Assembly: GCF_000002425.4 (NCBI RefSeq)
Contig: NC_037254.1
Location: 18,966,880 to 19,030,879, forward strand
From: Physcomitrium patens
Lineage: Eukaryota > Streptophyta > Bryopsida > Funariales > Funariaceae
Direction of reading: 5' to 3'
Length of the DNA stretch: 64,000 bases
The notes below the pieces were generated by a model that was not told the origin of the DNA, searched no databases, and was given only the letters and a program-made list of their open reading frames with translations. Both the position numbers and the translations under genes were made by a program. Below are positions 61,658 through 64,000 of this stretch, in pieces (position 1 is the stretch's first letter; every line of letters begins with the position of its first letter).

Positions 61658-63250
61658 AATCTAAGGCCAATTTCTTTACCAAGGGCACATTTATTAAGCT
61701 TGGTGGAATTATTAAAAGAAAAGATGAAGATGAAGATTTTGGAGCCTTTTTTTGCACCATATTCTAGTCGATGGTTTACAATGCCTAAGAAAAATGGATC
61801 ATTACATTTTATTCAAGATATGCAACCAGTGAATGTGATAACTATTAGAAATACATGAATTGGGCTTATAATAGATGAATTTATTGAGGTGTTTGCAGAA
61901 AGAGCAATCTATTCAATGGGTGATTTGTATTTGGGCTATGACCAATTTCAACTTATTGAAGAAAGTAGAGATATGACAATGATGAGAACACTACTTAAAT
62001 TAGTTAGAATATATACTCTTCCTCAAGGCACAACCAACTCAGTTGTGCATATGATGAACGTGATGAATAAGATATTGAGAGATTTTATTCTTGAGAAGAC
62101 TATGGCTTTTTTAGATGATGTTCCTGTAAAGGGGTTCAAAAAAGAAGACAAGGATGAAGCTTTAGATAAGACGAGGTGTCACAAGTATGTTGCTGATCAT
62201 ATATAAGATTGTAAAAAAATATTGATTCAACTTGGAGAAGTTCATCTTATATTATCGGGTAAAAAATCTATATTTGGAGTACAAGTGGTTGTGATTGTTG
62301 GACATTTATGTGGATTTTATGGAAGAAAATCAGATCCAACTAAGGTTGATGCAATTGGAAGAATGAAAGAAGATTGTAGTTCTTTAACAGAGGTTTGCAG
62401 GTTTTTAGGTGCATGTGTATTTTATCGTATTTGGATTCTTCATTATGCTTACATAGCTGATCCATTGTATGAACTGTTATGCAAGGGCTATCAATTTAAA
62501 TGGAAAAAAAAGCATGTTAAAGTAGTGCAAAGATTGAAGAAATTATTGACATTACCTCCAATATTGAGAAAAGTTGATTATAAGTACAATAGGCCAGTGA
62601 TTTTTACTGTAGATACTAGTCCGATTGCCATTGGATGGGCTGTAGGTTAAAATGACTCAAATGGGCACAGATTTGTAGTATAATTTGGAGCTAAAGTTTT
62701 AAGTACTCTCCAATGTGCATATTCATAGGTGAAAAGAGAACTATGGAGAGTTGTTTGAGCTATGAAAGTTGAAAAGGATTATTTGATTGGAGCTATGGTG
62801 GTAATTGAAATAGATTTTTTTACCTTTACTTGAAATGATTATCAATTGTACAACACCAGATATTGCAATGTTGAGATGGATTCCTTATATCAAATTTCTA
62901 AATCCAAAATTTAGACATGTTGTAGGAAAAGACAATCCGATAGCACATATATTATCTTGAGTAGTATATGAAAGAGAAGATGAGATGGTTGAAGATATTA
63001 ATGATGTTTGAACAAAATTCTATTCAGTATCAAATCTTAATAAGGAAGATAAGATGTTTTTTGAAGAGCTTTGCAAAGGAGAATTAATAGAAATTGGTCT
63101 TTATTTGAATACCTTAACTAAATAATAAAATTGGTTCATAGAAAAAATTAATCAAATAAGAAAAAAGACATGGATTTTTACTTCAAGAAAGGTTTTTATG
63201 GAAGAAACCAAAGGAAGGAATTGAAATGCCAAGACAAGCACTAGGTACCA
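61658..63250 (+). mobile_element. Reverse transcriptase and RNase H, family B gypsy element
   Basis: LEPFFAPYSSRWFTMPKKNG, LHFIQDMQPVNVITIRNT and LPQGTTNSVVHMMNVMNK come in order, with the catalytic motif FLDD at 62108-62119 (a YxDD variant). The RT to RNase H hinge is GRMKEDCSSLTEVCRFLGAC, and RNase H starts VIFTVDTSPIAIGWAVG. Stops and shifts interrupt the frame several times. No complete frame longer than 142 codons remains. Confidence 0.8.
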
Positions 63251-64000
63251 AAGATGATCAATAAAGACTACTCAAAGAGATTTATAAGAGTCTATGGACG
63301 GGACATAGAAGAATTTAGTCTACTTTTGCTAAAATAAAGGAACTATATTTGTGGAAGAATATGTATTGAGATGTAACTTTGTTTGTAGAATCTTATGTAA
63401 CTTGTCAAATGTATTTAAATATATGACATCGAGATGGATTACATCCGACATATCCTTTAGCTATTCATTTTAAATGGACTATGGATTTGATTATTATGCC
63501 AATAGGATTATGGCAAATGAAATATTTAGTTTTGGTTCGTGAAGATTTATCAAACTAAATAGAAGGCAAGGTACTAAGAACGAAGTCCACAGAGAAAATT
63601 TGTAGGTTTTTACTTGAGGAAGTTTTCTATCGCTATGGATATGTGGAAAATATTACTACAGATCATGGAAAATTAGATGCAGATGAAGCTTGTGATTTTT
63701 TTAAGAGATATGGGATCAAATTATTATTAATTATTGCTTATAATCCAGAGGAGAATGCAAAGAGTGAACGTGGACATCCACCAATTATAAAAGCCTTAGT
63801 TAAAGCTTGCAATAGAAGAGTGAGAGAATGGCCTCGACTTCTACTTTATGCATTATGGGCTAATCAAATAACATATAGTTTAGAGATAGAATATATGACA
63901 GGTCAAAAACTAATTATACCAATTAAAAAAAATGTACCAACTTGGAGTATGCTACCATGGAAAGATGGATTAACGAGGGAGGAATTGTTATCTATTAGAA
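63251..64000 (+). mobile_element. Integrase of the family B gypsy element, cut by window end
   Basis: LLKEIYKSLWTGHR and YVTCQMYL (zinc-binding end) are followed by the core. The first catalytic Asp is in FKWTMDLIIMP (63484), the second in TTDHGKLD (63661), and the Glu in KSERGH (63766), with 34 residues between the last two. MTGQKLIIPIKKNVPTW and MLPWKDGLTREELL follow up to the edge of the window. Only a few stops occur here, making this the best preserved domain of the element. Confidence 0.8.

Overview
The window reads as nuclear DNA of a land plant. Spliced genes with GT-AG introns, plant-type gene families (DDR4-like DDT protein, NOP58, plant TMEM135-like protein, BOBBER/NudC) and telomere-like CCCTAAA motifs near promoters support this. 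Very AT-rich, transposon-filled DNA separates compact, GC-richer gene islands. A non-seed plant, perhaps a moss, is my best guess. That is inference; no marker in the window proves it.

Layout: 1-4800 is a decayed Ty3/gypsy chromovirus on the + strand, with a minus-strand LTR end at the very start. 4800-7800 is AT-rich filler with microsatellites. 8100-13850 is a complete minus-strand gene for a TMEM135-like membrane protein: eight coding exons plus a 5' UTR intron. 13850-17288 is intergenic.

The striking feature is 17289-30324. It is a giant inverted repeat with two 5386-bp arms (17289-22674 and 24939-30324) around a 2264-bp spacer. Every position x on the left pairs with 47613-x on the right. 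I found no difference wherever I compared the arms, and a 29-base homopolymer has the same length in both. Each arm carries a whole DDR4-like (DDT-domain, ISWI-associated) gene, so two identical genes face each other tail to tail. Just outside the outer edges a short, diverged stretch of homology continues. The duplication may therefore be older than the arm identity, with the arms kept identical by gene conversion as in sex-chromosome palindromes. A very recent event or an assembly artefact must be excluded. The spacer holds a strong hairpin and gypsy remnants.

30325-33200 is a GC-richer island with short coding-like stretches I could not assign. 33200-49080 is AT-rich DNA with LTR fragments, a gypsy integrase remnant, hairpins and microsatellites. 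49080-54430 is a second gene island: a complete seven-exon NOP58 gene (box C/D snoRNP core) followed on the same strand by a NudC/BOBBER-like gene whose 3' end is broken by a 7-bp tandem duplication and a second frameshift. 54850-57700 is a minus-strand chromovirus remnant with integrase, chromodomain and LTRs. 57700-64000 is a second gypsy family on the + strand with Gag zinc knuckle, protease, reverse transcriptase and integrase, running off the window end.

The intact genes act in chromatin remodelling (DDR4), ribosome biogenesis (NOP58) and organelle membranes (TMEM135-like). They do not form one pathway. The retroelements are riddled with stops of the kind left by decay of methylated cytosine, as expected for silenced heterochromatin between gene islands.
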